DNA from: Spirosoma oryzicola
Lineage (GTDB): Bacteria; Bacteroidota; Bacteroidia; Cytophagales; Spirosomataceae
DNA length: 64,000 bases
Direction: 5' to 3'
NCBI RefSeq assembly: GCF_021233055.1
Contig: NZ_CP089538.1
Span: forward strand, 1,593,501-1,657,500
In this document: positions 33,155 to 42,586 of the stretch, one piece after another
Layout of the letters: the number at the start of each line of letters is the position of its first letter
Position numbering within the stretch: the first letter of the stretch is position 1
Notes under the pieces: generated by a model
Told to the model about the DNA's origin: nothing
The model's input: only the letters and a program-made list of their open reading frames with translations
The model's database searches: none
Made by a program: the position numbers and the translations under genes

Positions 33155-34258
33155 GTGAAAATTGTCAGCATCGTCGGGGCGCGTCCGAATTTTATAAAGA
33201 TTGCTGCTATCCACCGCGCTTTTAAGCAGCATTCTGTCATCCAGTCAACGCTTGTTCATACAGGACAGCACTACGACGCTTGCTTGAGTACCGTGTTTTT
33301 CGATCAACTCGATTTACCATCACCCGATTATTACCTGGGCGTTGGTGCCGGAACGCAAACGCAGCAAACCGCCCAAATCATGCGCACGTTTGAGCCGGTT
33401 CTTGAGGCTGAACAACCCGATTGGGTCTTGGTGGTTGGTGACGTTACCAGTACGCTTGCCTGTGCGTTGGTGGCTGATCAAAAAGACGTTCCGGTTGCGC
33501 ACGTGGAAGCGGGACTTCGCTCGGGTGACCGCCGGATGCCGGAAGAAAGAAACCGGATGCTGACCGACTCGCTGGCCAACCTGCTGTTTGTGACGGAACA
33601 GGCTGGAATAGACAACCTCAAACGGGAAGGCGTTGCGGACGAACGAATTCAATTCGTAGGTAATGTGATGATTGATTCGCTGGTGCAGTACCGTGCCCAA
33701 GCCAACAAGCTCAACACTGTTCAGAAACTGGGGTTGACACCCGATAATTATGTGCTGATGACCATGCATCGTCCGGCCAATGTAGATCGGGAAGCGGGCT
33801 TGCTTCAGATTGGTCAAATCGTTGAGAACACGGCTCGTTACAAAACGGTGGTATTTCCGCTACATCCACGAACGCGAGCGAATCTGGCCCGAATGGGCCT
33901 ACTGGATCGGCTAACAAATATGCCAAACGCCCGGCTGCTCGAACCGCAGGGGTATCTTGAATTTCTAAATCTGCTGGAACACGCGGCTATTGTGATCACA
34001 GATTCGGGCGGAGTTCAGGAAGAGACAACCTACCTACGAGTTCCCTGCCTGACATTGCGCGACAGCACCGAACGCCCGGTTACGGTCGAATTGGGCACGA
34101 ATCAATTACTGACTGAGCTAAATCCGCAAAGCGTTCAGAATCGCGTCGCGGCTATTCTGGCTGGTCGCACCAAACAGGGCTGTATCCCGCCGTTGTGGGA
34201 CGGTCATGCAGCCACGCGCATTGCTAGAATCATGAGCCATCAAGCCTATAAGCGCTAA
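33155..34258 (+). CDS. wecB: UDP-N-acetylglucosamine 2-epimerase (non-hydrolysing)
   Basis: A 367-residue enzyme converting UDP-GlcNAc to UDP-ManNAc. Visible: KIVSIVGARPNFIKIAAIH, LVHTGQHYDACLS, VAHVEAGLRSGDRRMPEE, LMTMHRPANVDREAG, VFPLHPRTRAN, and ITDSGGVQEETTYL. Full length. It starts with GTG 33155, 2 nt after the previous stop. With the dehydrogenase at 23491 it could supply UDP-ManNAcA. Confidence 0.93.
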   Translation: MKIVSIVGARPNFIKIAAIHRAFKQHSVIQSTLVHTGQHYDACLSTVFFDQLDLPSPDYYLGVGAGTQTQQTAQIMRTFEPVLEAEQPDWVLVVGDVTSTLACALVADQKDVPVAHVEAGLRSGDRRMPEERNRMLTDSLANLLFVTEQAGIDNLKREGVADERIQFVGNVMIDSLVQYRAQANKLNTVQKLGLTPDNYVLMTMHRPANVDREAGLLQIGQIVENTARYKTVVFPLHPRTRANLARMGLLDRLTNMPNARLLEPQGYLEFLNLLEHAAIVITDSGGVQEETTYLRVPCLTLRDSTERPVTVELGTNQLLTELNPQSVQNRVAAILAGRTKQGCIPPLWDGHAATRIARIMSHQAYKR

Positions 34259-34297
34259 ACTCCTTGATCGTTTGCCTTTCCATTTTACCCCACCTTC

Positions 34298-36493
34298 ATG
34301 AAGCAACTTGTACAAAATCTTAAAACTGGCGAAACTCTCTTGGAAGAAGTACCTACTCCGCAGGTTGGCCGCGGACAGGTATTGATTCAAACGCGTCGGT
34401 CGCTGGTGTCTCTTGGTACCGAGCGGATGCTTGTTGAGTTTGGAAAAGCCAGCCTGATTGCCAAAGCCCGGCAACAACCCGACAAGGTGAAGCAGGTGCT
34501 GGACAAAATGCAGCGCGATGGACTCCTGCCTACTCTGGAGGCCGTATTTCGTAAACTCGATCAGCCGTTGCCACTCGGTTACTGCAATGTTGGAACGGTC
34601 GTATCGGTAGGTGAGGATGTTACAGATCTGCGCGTTGGCGACCGGGTGGCGTCCAACGGCCCGCATGCCGAACTAGTCTGTGTACCGCGTAATCTGGTGA
34701 CGCCCGTACCCGATAGTGTGAGCGATGACGAAGCGGCCTTTACGGTGATTGGAGCAATTGCTTTGCAGGGCGTTCGGTTACTGGCTCCCACGCTGAATGA
34801 AACCGTTGTTGTGTTTGGTCTGGGCCTCGTCGGATTGCTGACCGCCGAGTTACTGCGGCTCAATGGCTGTCACGTGATCGGGCTGGATGTGGATGAGAAC
34901 AAACTGCAACTGGCCAGAAAACGAGGTTTTACAGCGTTCAACCCGGCTGAGGATACCGATCCTGCTCTGGCTGTCTTGGCGCTTACCAGGGGTATCGGAG
35001 CGGACGGTGTCGTAATAACGGCTTCGATAAAAAGCAACGAAGTCATCACGCAGACGGCTCGCATGAGTCGGAAAAAAGGTCGAATTGTGTTGGTCGGCGT
35101 GGTTGGGCTAAGCCTGGATCGAGCCGATTTTTATGAGAAAGAATTGACGTTTAGGGTGTCGTGTTCCTACGGTCCCGGTCGCTACGATGAAGAGTATGAG
35201 CAGCGAGGACACGACTATCCGCTGCCGTTTGTCCGCTGGACGGAAAACCGCAACTTTCAAACAATTGTGCAACTGCTGGAGCGTCAGCAACTGGATGTGA
35301 AGCCGTTCATTACGGAGGTTGTTTCTTTCGCTGACTATCGTACCATTTACGACTCAATTCATCAGCCGGATCGGTCGGCAATCGCGTCGCTACTGGCTTA
35401 CCCCGAAACGGTTAGGTCGCTGCCTATACCGAAAATTACATCTGTCCGCTATGTCGGTGGTTCTGCGACGGTGGGTATCATCGGGGCCGGAAATTTTGCA
35501 GACGCCACGCTCATCCCTGCCCTGAAAGCGGCTGGGGCCAACCTGAACGCGATTGCTTCCGCCGGAGGACTGAATGCCGCCTTACTCGCCAGAAAATACG
35601 GTATTTCGGAAAGTACGACCGATTACCGACAGCTTATCGATAACCCTGAAATCGACCTGTGTTTGATTGCAACCCGGCACAATCTTCACGCGCGGATGAC
35701 GGTCGAAGCGTTGCAGGCGGGTAAACACGTATTTGTTGAAAAGCCATTAGCGATTTATGACAAAGAACTGTTACCGATCATCGAAGCGCAACAGGCAACT
35801 GGGCGGCTGGTTATGGTTGGCTTCAATCGGCGCTTTTCGCCTTACGCGCTAAAAATGAAAGCTTTGGTCGGCGGTCGTTTTTCGGCTGAGCTACCCATGA
35901 ATGTAATTGCGACTGTTAACGCTGGCGCTATTCCAGCTAATTCCTGGGTGCATGACAGGACTGTAGGCGGTGGTCGCGTATTGGGGGAAGCCTGTCATTT
36001 TATTGATCTGATTACCTTTCTGACGGGTAGTCGGGTGATCAGCGTGTGCATGAATACGATGGGAAAACAGCCTTCCGAAACGAGTGATTCGGCATCGCTG
36101 CTGCTGCGTTACGAAAATGGGTCAACGGGCGTCGTCAACTATTTCGCCAATGGAAGCAAAGCCTACGTGAAAGAACGAATCGAGGTGTATTCACAGGAGC
36201 GGACGTTGGTTCTGGACAACTTTCGCAAGCTGACAGGGTATGGCTTCAAGCGCTTTTCGAGTTTGTCCGGACGGCAGGATAAAGGCCACGTGGAGCAAAT
36301 GAAGCGGCTCATCCAGCAGGTTCGAATTGGTACAATAGACGCGCAGGACGATTTACTTATTCCGTTCCCGGAGATTGTCAACACGACTCAGACGACACTG
36401 GCGGCTTTGCACAGTTTTCGACAAAACGGATGGATTAACGTAAAGGGCGTGGGGACATTTCAGGAAACAGCTTTGTCGGAAGGGCATGAGTAA
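34298..36493 (+). CDS. bi-domain oxidoreductase (zinc-type ADH-like + Gfo/Idh/MocA)
   Basis: A 731-residue fusion. Residues 1-370 form a medium-chain dehydrogenase-like half (RSLVSLGTERMLVEFGKASL, VGDRVASNGPHAELVCVP, VVFGLGLVGLLTAELLRL). Residues about 388-720 form a Gfo/Idh/MocA half (TVGIIGAGNFADATLIPALK, IATRHNLHARMTVEAL, HVFVEKPLAIYDKELL, LGEACHFIDLITFLTG). This fusion is a known Bacteroidota/proteobacterial family, usually next to heparinase-like genes in glycan loci, exactly as here. The reaction is not established; oxidation or epimerisation of a sugar on the glycan is likely. It overlaps the heparinase-like gene by 8 nt. Confidence 0.92.
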   Translation: MKQLVQNLKTGETLLEEVPTPQVGRGQVLIQTRRSLVSLGTERMLVEFGKASLIAKARQQPDKVKQVLDKMQRDGLLPTLEAVFRKLDQPLPLGYCNVGTVVSVGEDVTDLRVGDRVASNGPHAELVCVPRNLVTPVPDSVSDDEAAFTVIGAIALQGVRLLAPTLNETVVVFGLGLVGLLTAELLRLNGCHVIGLDVDENKLQLARKRGFTAFNPAEDTDPALAVLALTRGIGADGVVITASIKSNEVITQTARMSRKKGRIVLVGVVGLSLDRADFYEKELTFRVSCSYGPGRYDEEYEQRGHDYPLPFVRWTENRNFQTIVQLLERQQLDVKPFITEVVSFADYRTIYDSIHQPDRSAIASLLAYPETVRSLPIPKITSVRYVGGSATVGIIGAGNFADATLIPALKAAGANLNAIASAGGLNAALLARKYGISESTTDYRQLIDNPEIDLCLIATRHNLHARMTVEALQAGKHVFVEKPLAIYDKELLPIIEAQQATGRLVMVGFNRRFSPYALKMKALVGGRFSAELPMNVIATVNAGAIPANSWVHDRTVGGGRVLGEACHFIDLITFLTGSRVISVCMNTMGKQPSETSDSASLLLRYENGSTGVVNYFANGSKAYVKERIEVYSQERTLVLDNFRKLTGYGFKRFSSLSGRQDKGHVEQMKRLIQQVRIGTIDAQDDLLIPFPEIVNTTQTTLAALHSFRQNGWINVKGVGTFQETALSEGHE

Positions 36494-38093
36494 GATCGGG
36501 CTTATCTGGCGAACGGTTCGGTACTTGCAATGTCGTCAACTAGTTTATCAGGTTATCAACCGGTTGCGTCGGCGACCTAGATTGCGCCTGCCTAAGCATC
36601 TACCATCTATACAGTTTGTGCGTGTGCCGGAAGCCGATAAACCTGTATCATACGAGAACAGGGCGTTTACTTTTCTAAATCAGTCCGTTCAGTTCGATTC
36701 CGAAATTGACTGGAATTATGCCGAAAATGGAAAGCTATGGACCTACAACTTTACTTATTTCGATTACCTAAATCAGGGCGAAAAAGAATTAGCAGCAGGA
36801 CTTTGGTTGATCCGGCAGTTTATGGCGAAAACCGATTCGGTAGCTGCTGGTCTGGAACCGTATCCAACATCGTTACGAATTATGAACTGGGTGCAGTTTC
36901 TGAGTCGCCATCGGATGCAGGACGATTTGGTAAATACACACTTGTTTGCGCAGGTTCATCTGTTAAGCCGACGATTGGAGTATCACCTTGGCGGTAATCA
37001 CCTGCTCGAAAATGGCTTTGCGCTTCTGGCGGGAGGGTTGTTTTTTCGCAACAAAAGCTGGTTCGAAAAAGGGTCCAAACTCCTGCGGGCGGAACTAGCG
37101 GAACAGATTTTGCTCGACGGTGCTCATGCGGAACGAAGTCCTATGTATCACCAGATTCTGCTGGGTCGACTGCTGGATGTGCTGATCATGTTGCAGGACG
37201 ACACCTGGCATGGTGATTCGGCGCTTGTCGAACTGCTAACGACGAAAGCGGTCGTGATGCTCCGCTGGCTCACAGGCATAACGTTCTCCAACGGTGACGT
37301 GCCTATGGTCAATGACGCGGCCTTTGGTATCGCTCCGACAACCGAACAAATTCAAAAAAAGGCGGAAATGGTTTTACCTACGGCTTGTTCCGAGCGATTG
37401 ACACGTAGCCCGCAAAGCGAAAGTAAAGAAAGCGGTTACCGGCTGTTTCGGTATTCTGACTACGAGTTTTTTGCCGATGTGGGCGCTGTTGGTCCTGATT
37501 ACCAGCCGGGTCATGCTCATGCCGATACCTTTTCGTTTGTTTTGTATGTGCACGGTCAGCCAGTGATTGTCGACAGCGGCACCTCAACGTATCAGAGCGG
37601 TCTGCGTCGGTCGTGGGAGCGGAGTACTGCCGCACATAATACAGTTGAAGTTAACGGTACCGATTCATCCGAGGTTTGGGCGGGCTTTCGCGTTGGGCGA
37701 CGGGCATATGTTACGTTGCTGGTGGACGAGGAAGCGGTTTTATCGGCTCAGCACGACGGCTATTCATCGGTTGGAATTACCCATCAGCGAACGTGGCATT
37801 TTGAGCCTACCAGGATTTGTATATTGGACCAGATTACTCGCAATACGTCTGGCGGGTATGAGCCGCTAACGGCTGTGGCACGGTTGCATTTTCACCCTGA
37901 CGTAGCCCTAAACTTGACCGATGGTGGCGTTGACGCGGGACCATTGACGCTTACGTTTCAATCTGACAAACCGCCAATTGTCGTAGTAAAATCGTATGAC
38001 ATGGCTACAGGTTTCAATCAGTTGCGGACGGCTCATTGTCTGGAAATCACGTTTGCAAATTGCCTGAACACCCTCGTAACCTTGGCTGAATGA
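36486..38093 (+). CDS. heparinase II/III-like polysaccharide lyase
   Basis: A 535-residue protein. The helical (alpha/alpha toroid) N-terminal half has LWTYNFTYFDYL, GLEPYPTSLRIMNWVQFL and HLGGNHLLENGFALLAGG. The C-terminal beta-sandwich begins near residue 310, with GYRLFRYSDYEFFADVGAVG, GHAHADTFSFVLYVHGQPV and VDSGTSTYQSG, the Heparinase_II_III signature. There is no signal peptide, so it may act on lipid-linked units or at the inner membrane, unlike secreted lyases. It cleaves or epimerises uronate-containing glycans in known relatives. Its presence with a HexNAc dehydrogenase fits a uronic-acid polymer. Confidence 0.88.
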   Translation: MSKIGLIWRTVRYLQCRQLVYQVINRLRRRPRLRLPKHLPSIQFVRVPEADKPVSYENRAFTFLNQSVQFDSEIDWNYAENGKLWTYNFTYFDYLNQGEKELAAGLWLIRQFMAKTDSVAAGLEPYPTSLRIMNWVQFLSRHRMQDDLVNTHLFAQVHLLSRRLEYHLGGNHLLENGFALLAGGLFFRNKSWFEKGSKLLRAELAEQILLDGAHAERSPMYHQILLGRLLDVLIMLQDDTWHGDSALVELLTTKAVVMLRWLTGITFSNGDVPMVNDAAFGIAPTTEQIQKKAEMVLPTACSERLTRSPQSESKESGYRLFRYSDYEFFADVGAVGPDYQPGHAHADTFSFVLYVHGQPVIVDSGTSTYQSGLRRSWERSTAAHNTVEVNGTDSSEVWAGFRVGRRAYVTLLVDEEAVLSAQHDGYSSVGITHQRTWHFEPTRICILDQITRNTSGGYEPLTAVARLHFHPDVALNLTDGGVDAGPLTLTFQSDKPPIVVVKSYDMATGFNQLRTAHCLEITFANCLNTLVTLAE

Positions 38094-39298
38094 AAATTTT
38101 GTACTTAAGCTTTTACTTCGAGCCAGATCTTTGTCCTGGTTCGTTTCGCAATACAGCACTCGTCAACGAACTGGCGAACCAGCTTTCGGCTACTGACCTC
38201 ATCCACGTTGTTACCCCGCAACCGAACCGTTATCAGTCATTTAAGCGGACGGCATCAGGTCATGAAATCAGAGAGAAAGAGAATGCCTGCCGAGTAATTA
38301 TTGATCGGGTTACGGTACCAACTCACGCCAGCGGACGACTCGATCAGATGCGTTCGTTCCTGACGTATTTTCGGGCGGCACATCGGTTAACGAAAGACAG
38401 GCAATATGATTTGGTATTCGCTTCGTCTTCCCGATTGTTCACAGCTTTTCTGGGCGCACGTCTTGCCCGAAAAAGGCGCATTCCTTTAGTTCTCGACATT
38501 CGGGACCTGTTGCGCGAAACAATCGTGGAGCTATTCAGCCGTTCATGTTTACGATTCGGACTCCATTGGGTTTTGTCCGCTGTCGAACGATACACATTTG
38601 GCTACGCTCGACATATTAATCTGGTTTCAGAAGGGTTTCGCGATTATTTTACCTCGTATTCACAAGCTACGTATAGCTACTTCACGAACGGAATTGACGA
38701 GGAGTTTTTAAATATACCTCAGGTTAGTCGCCCAATCGCTAACGAGAAAATTATCCTTTACGCCGGTAATATCGGTGAAGGCCAGGGGCTACACAAAATT
38801 ATTCCGCAAGCCGCCCGAATGCTGGGTGATCCGTATCGGTTTGTGATCATCGGGGCCGGTGGTGCACAGGTTAACCTCGAACAAATGATTCGTACCGAAA
38901 CGCTTACCAATGTCCGGATTTACGAACCCATGAGTCGGGAAAAGCTCGTGATGGCGTACCAGAACGCCGATTATCTGCTTGTGCATCTTAATGATCTGGA
39001 GGCTTTTAAGCGTGTCCTGCCTTCCAAGTTGTTTGAGTACGGAGCCATGACAAAACCTATTCTGGCCGGAGTAGCCGGTTACGCGGCTCAGTTTATCCAA
39101 ACGCACATAAGTAATACCATTTTGTTTGAGCCGGGTGACGCGAAAAGCCTTGTTGCGCAACTCCGCCAGACCCCGTATCGAACGGCTCATCGTGCTGACT
39201 TTGTAGCTACCTTTCGACGAAAAACCATTATGCAGGCTATGGCTGAACACATTCTTAAAACGGTTTCATCTCTGCGAGACAAGCCTTACGCCGTATGA
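38090..39298 (+). CDS. glycosyltransferase family 4
   Basis: A 402-residue GT-B enzyme beginning KILYLSFYFEPDLCPGSFRN, close to the WbuB-like group. It has LVLDIRDLLRETIVELF, IILYAGNIGEGQGLHKIIPQ, FVIIGAGGAQVNLEQMI, and VLPSKLFEYGAMTKPILAG (acidic motif of this subgroup). It overlaps heparinase (ATGA) and the epimerase gene (ATGA). In related loci this type transfers a modified HexNAc early in repeat assembly. Confidence 0.9.
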   Translation: MKILYLSFYFEPDLCPGSFRNTALVNELANQLSATDLIHVVTPQPNRYQSFKRTASGHEIREKENACRVIIDRVTVPTHASGRLDQMRSFLTYFRAAHRLTKDRQYDLVFASSSRLFTAFLGARLARKRRIPLVLDIRDLLRETIVELFSRSCLRFGLHWVLSAVERYTFGYARHINLVSEGFRDYFTSYSQATYSYFTNGIDEEFLNIPQVSRPIANEKIILYAGNIGEGQGLHKIIPQAARMLGDPYRFVIIGAGGAQVNLEQMIRTETLTNVRIYEPMSREKLVMAYQNADYLLVHLNDLEAFKRVLPSKLFEYGAMTKPILAGVAGYAAQFIQTHISNTILFEPGDAKSLVAQLRQTPYRTAHRADFVATFRRKTIMQAMAEHILKTVSSLRDKPYAV

Positions 39299-40209
39299 AT
39301 ATTCTTATGACGGGTGCTTCTGGTTTTCTGGGAAGCCGGATTCGTAGCGAACTTGAAGGAAATCACGCGCTCACTACACTGGGCAGGCAGACAATCAGTC
39401 AACAGCATATTCGTTGTGATCTGGTCGACGAAACGCCCCAATTGAAAGGCTACACATTCGATGTTGTCATTCATGCCGCCGGGAAAGCGCACGCTGTTCC
39501 TCGAACTTCGCAAGAGCGGGGCGACTACGAGCGCGTGAACGTACAAGGAACCGTTCGCTTGTTGACCGCGCTGGAACAACTGCCGGTGTTACCTCAGGCA
39601 ATTGTGTATATCAGTACCGTGCTGGCCTACGGACGTTCGGAGGGACAGTTGCTTGACGAAAAAACTTCGCTAGATGCTACTGATGTCTACGGGTTAAGTA
39701 AGGCGCGGGCAGAAGCACTGGTTTGCGCGTGGGGCGAACGAACGGGCGTTCGCGTTGCCATTCTGCGGCTACCACTGGTGGCTGCTCGTGAACCGACGGG
39801 CAATCTGGCTGCGATGATGAACGGACTTCGGCGCGGGTATTACGTACGGATAGGGGACGGCGCTGCCTGTCGAAGCATGGTCCGGGCTGACGATGTAGCG
39901 ACTGTTGTGCTCAAAGCCGCTGCGGTTGGCGGAACCTATAACCTTACGGACGGCTGTCATCCGAGCGTCTATCAACTTGAAGAAGCGATGGCCCGCCTGG
40001 TTGGTCGAAACCGTATACCAACGGTTCCGCTGGGCGTCGCCAAAGCCGTCGCGAACGTCGGTGATGGAATAAACGGGTTAATCGGTCGTCGCTTTCCGCT
40101 CGACTCAATGGCACTCCGAAAATTGACGAGTTCGCTAACGTTTTCGGACGAAGCCGCTCGCCAACACCTCGACTGGAATCCACGCGCTGTTCTCGATTGC
40201 TTCCGATGA
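39295..40209 (+). CDS. NAD-dependent epimerase/dehydratase
   Basis: A 304-residue short-chain dehydrogenase-fold enzyme. Visible: MNILMTGASGFLGSRI (GxxGxxG), VVIHAAGKAHAV, the Thr in YISTVLAYG and DVYGLSKARAEAL (YxxxK), and VRADDVATVVLKAA. It resembles the WbpK/WbpV-like enzymes that act on UDP-4-keto-6-deoxy HexNAc, which are often followed by WbpL, as here. The exact substrate is not determined. Confidence 0.88.
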   Translation: MNILMTGASGFLGSRIRSELEGNHALTTLGRQTISQQHIRCDLVDETPQLKGYTFDVVIHAAGKAHAVPRTSQERGDYERVNVQGTVRLLTALEQLPVLPQAIVYISTVLAYGRSEGQLLDEKTSLDATDVYGLSKARAEALVCAWGERTGVRVAILRLPLVAAREPTGNLAAMMNGLRRGYYVRIGDGAACRSMVRADDVATVVLKAAAVGGTYNLTDGCHPSVYQLEEAMARLVGRNRIPTVPLGVAKAVANVGDGINGLIGRRFPLDSMALRKLTSSLTFSDEAARQHLDWNPRAVLDCFR

Positions 40210-41204
40210 ATCTGATTGAGTACGTACTGATCGTTATTTTTCTCCTGATAGGCGAGTTGCTGTATCTACGTGCCGCGCGTCATTTCGGTATTGTCGATAT
40301 ACCCAACGAGCGTAGTTTACACACCGACCAAACGATTGTTCGGGGCGGAGGTATTGTACTCTGGCTTGCGGCTGCGGTTTCAGTCGTCTACAGCGATTTC
40401 GAGCCGACTTGTTTTTTTGTGGGCTTATCGCTCGTTGCGCTGGTCAGTTTTCTGGATGATATACGCGGTGTAGCGTGGCAGTACCGAATCTACGCGCAGT
40501 TTGTGGCGGTAAGTCTACTGATGTACCAGACAACGAATTTGTTACCGACACTGTGGGTCATCCTGTTGCTGGTCGTTGGCGTCGGTATACTTAACGCGTT
40601 CAACTTTATGGACGGTAGCAACGGCATGACGGCTTTCTACAGCCTTATCACTATCGGAACGATTTGGTACGGTCAGTCACTGTACACTACAGCCAGCCTG
40701 TTACTTCCCCTGACATTTGCGGCTTTGTTGATTTTTAGCTGGTTCAACGCTCGTCAGCAGGCGATATGCTTTGCGGGAGATGTCGGCAGTGTATCCATTG
40801 GTTTTATCTGCCTGTATGTACTAATTGAATTTGTCAAAGCTAGTGAAAGCTATTTGCCGGCGCTGTTTTTGGCCGTATACGGCATCGATAGTGTCCTGAC
40901 GATTGGGTACCGACTTTATTTGGGGCAGAATATAGTACAGGCCCACCGACTGCATTTGTTTCAACGGATTGTTTATGAGCAGCAATGGCCTCACTTGCTG
41001 GTAGCAGCGTCATACGCATTCGTACAATTGGTTGTCAACGGACTGGTTTTTTACGCTTTAGATTGGTCGCTCAGCGCTCAATGGGTGCTGGCTGTTGGTC
41101 TTTTATTGGTTTTGGCAAGTGGGTACGGGCTGGCTAGCCAACGATTAACAAAGGCACAAAAAAAGAGTCGGCTTTCGAAAGCCGACTCCGTAATGCTAAG
41201 CTAA
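40206..41204 (+). CDS. undecaprenyl-phosphate HexNAc-1-phosphate transferase (WecA/WbpL-like)
   Basis: A 332-residue polytopic enzyme that starts repeat-unit synthesis on undecaprenyl phosphate. Visible: DIPNERSLHTDQTIVRGGG, VSFLDDIRGVAWQYRI (DD), and NAFNFMDGSNGMTAF (NxxNFMDG). About 10 membrane helices. Start ATG 40206 overlaps the epimerase stop. The last 13 codons (KKSRLSKADSVML) are encoded by a perfect 24-bp palindrome and A run that form the terminator of the opposite-strand thioredoxin gene. Confidence 0.92.
   Translation: MNLIEYVLIVIFLLIGELLYLRAARHFGIVDIPNERSLHTDQTIVRGGGIVLWLAAAVSVVYSDFEPTCFFVGLSLVALVSFLDDIRGVAWQYRIYAQFVAVSLLMYQTTNLLPTLWVILLLVVGVGILNAFNFMDGSNGMTAFYSLITIGTIWYGQSLYTTASLLLPLTFAALLIFSWFNARQQAICFAGDVGSVSIGFICLYVLIEFVKASESYLPALFLAVYGIDSVLTIGYRLYLGQNIVQAHRLHLFQRIVYEQQWPHLLVAASYAFVQLVVNGLVFYALDWSLSAQWVLAVGLLLVLASGYGLASQRLTKAQKKSRLSKADSVMLS
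41154..41188 (-). terminator. rho-independent terminator of the thioredoxin gene, inside the convergent CDS
   Basis: Perfect palindrome GAGTCGGCTT/AAGCCGACTC around TCGA (41165-41188). Seven A lie just to its left on the plus strand (41158-41164), giving a T tract on the minus strand. It terminates the minus-strand gene ending at 41226 and lies wholly within the coding end of the WecA-like gene. Confidence 0.85.
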
Positions 41205-41225
41205 TGACGAACAACAGCGAATCAG

Positions 41226-41678
41226 TTATTTAACGCTCTTGCCGATTGCAATCAGGTCTTCGGGCGATTGCAAACCGATTACTTTTTTCAACACTTTACC
41301 GTTGCCGTCGATAAAAAGCAACGTTGGATAAGCCTCAAGCGGGTATACCTGCGACAGAGCGGGGCCTTCGCCTTTTTCCATGTCCATCTTCACGTTGATA
41401 AACTTGGCATTGTAGAAATCGCCCACTGCTTTCTTGGTGAAGACGTTCTTTTGCAACAGCTTACAGGGACCACACCAGCTTGCGTACGCGTCCAGGAAAA
41501 TAACTTTCTTTTCGGTTTTGGCTTTCTGAAGAATTGCTTTCCAGGCCGCTTCCGTAAACTGAATACCCTGGCCGTCTTCTTTAGGTGCTGGTTTGCGATC
41601 ACCCGCCGAAAGAGCCTGGCTGGGCGAGTAGCTGAATCCGACAAATAGAATGGCTAAGAACCAAATTACTTTTTTCAT
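41226..41678 (-). CDS. periplasmic thioredoxin-family protein
   Basis: A 150-residue protein with a signal peptide (KKVIWFLAILFVGFSYSPSQA) and a thioredoxin fold with active site ASWCGPCKLL (WCGPC), then MDMEKGEGP and YPTLLFIDGNGKVL with the cis-Pro. It should reduce or isomerise disulfides outside the cytoplasm. ATG 41678 is chosen because the longer frame to 41786 adds only basic residues before the signal peptide. Its terminator lies in the neighbouring convergent gene. Confidence 0.88.
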   Translation of the reverse strand: MKKVIWFLAILFVGFSYSPSQALSAGDRKPAPKEDGQGIQFTEAAWKAILQKAKTEKKVIFLDAYASWCGPCKLLQKNVFTKKAVGDFYNAKFINVKMDMEKGEGPALSQVYPLEAYPTLLFIDGNGKVLKKVIGLQSPEDLIAIGKSVK

Positions 41679-41856
41679 GCTCGGACCGGTACACCGGTAA
41701 TTGTTTAAGTTTCGGATGAATAACGCACTGGGAAGACCTTTTCGTTTCCGTCGGCGTTTTGAATAAGCAAAATAATAGGCGCACACTCAAAAGGCAAATC
41801 ATGTGCCATTTTCCTTATTCTTTCCGACCTTTGCAGCTGTTTTAGTCTTTACTGCT

Positions 41857-42459
41857 ATGCCCGTTAAACAAGCTGAGTTCTTTGTCAGCAATTCAGATCC
41901 GGCCAAATGCCCCAAGCCCGATCGGCCCGAGTACGCGTTCATTGGCCGCTCCAATGTGGGAAAATCGTCGCTGATTAATATGCTGACGGGTCGCTCGTCG
42001 CTGGCTAAAATTTCTGGTAAACCCGGCAAAACCCAGCTTATCAATCATTTTGTGATCGATAACGAGTGGTACCTGGTCGATTTGCCTGGTTATGGTTACG
42101 CCCAGGTGAGCAAAACCGAACGTGAGAAATTTGCCGCCCTGATCGACGGCTATCTGACCGGTCGTTCTAATCTGCTTTGTATTTTTGTACTGGTCGATTC
42201 GCGCATTGAGCCCCAAAAAATTGACCTTGATTTTATGTACAATCTGGGTGAAAAGGGCTTGCCGTTTGTCATCGTGTTTACCAAAACAGAGAAATTGGGC
42301 CCCAACAAGTTGCAGGCTGCTCTCGACGCTTACCGGGCCAAGCTGCTGGAAACCTGGGAGGAAGCCCCCCAGTTTTTTATCACATCAGCAGTTACGGCTG
42401 CCGGACGCGAAGAAATTCTGTCGTTTATTCGTCCGCTGAACGCTGAATTCCGGAAGTAA
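41857..42459 (+). CDS. engB: ribosome biogenesis GTPase EngB (YihA/YsxC)
   Basis: A 200-residue TRAFAC GTPase needed for late 50S assembly in known relatives. Visible: G1 IGRSNVGKSSLIN, G2 region GKPGKTQLIN, G3 DLPGYGYAQVSK, G4 FTKTEKLG, G5 ITSAVTAAGR. Start ATG 41857 (PVKQAEFFVSNSDP). A GACCTTTGC element at 41826-41834 resembles the -7 promoter consensus with one mismatch. Confidence 0.95.
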   Translation: MPVKQAEFFVSNSDPAKCPKPDRPEYAFIGRSNVGKSSLINMLTGRSSLAKISGKPGKTQLINHFVIDNEWYLVDLPGYGYAQVSKTEREKFAALIDGYLTGRSNLLCIFVLVDSRIEPQKIDLDFMYNLGEKGLPFVIVFTKTEKLGPNKLQAALDAYRAKLLETWEEAPQFFITSAVTAAGREEILSFIRPLNAEFRK

Positions 42460-42586
42460 GAGGGAAGATAAATTGATGCCGCAGAAGAGGCTTGTTCAGA
42501 ACAATAAACTTACCGATTAACCATTATCCTTTATTAAAAAGGCAATACGTCGGCCTAAACAGGCGTTACCAGTTTACAAAGTATTT

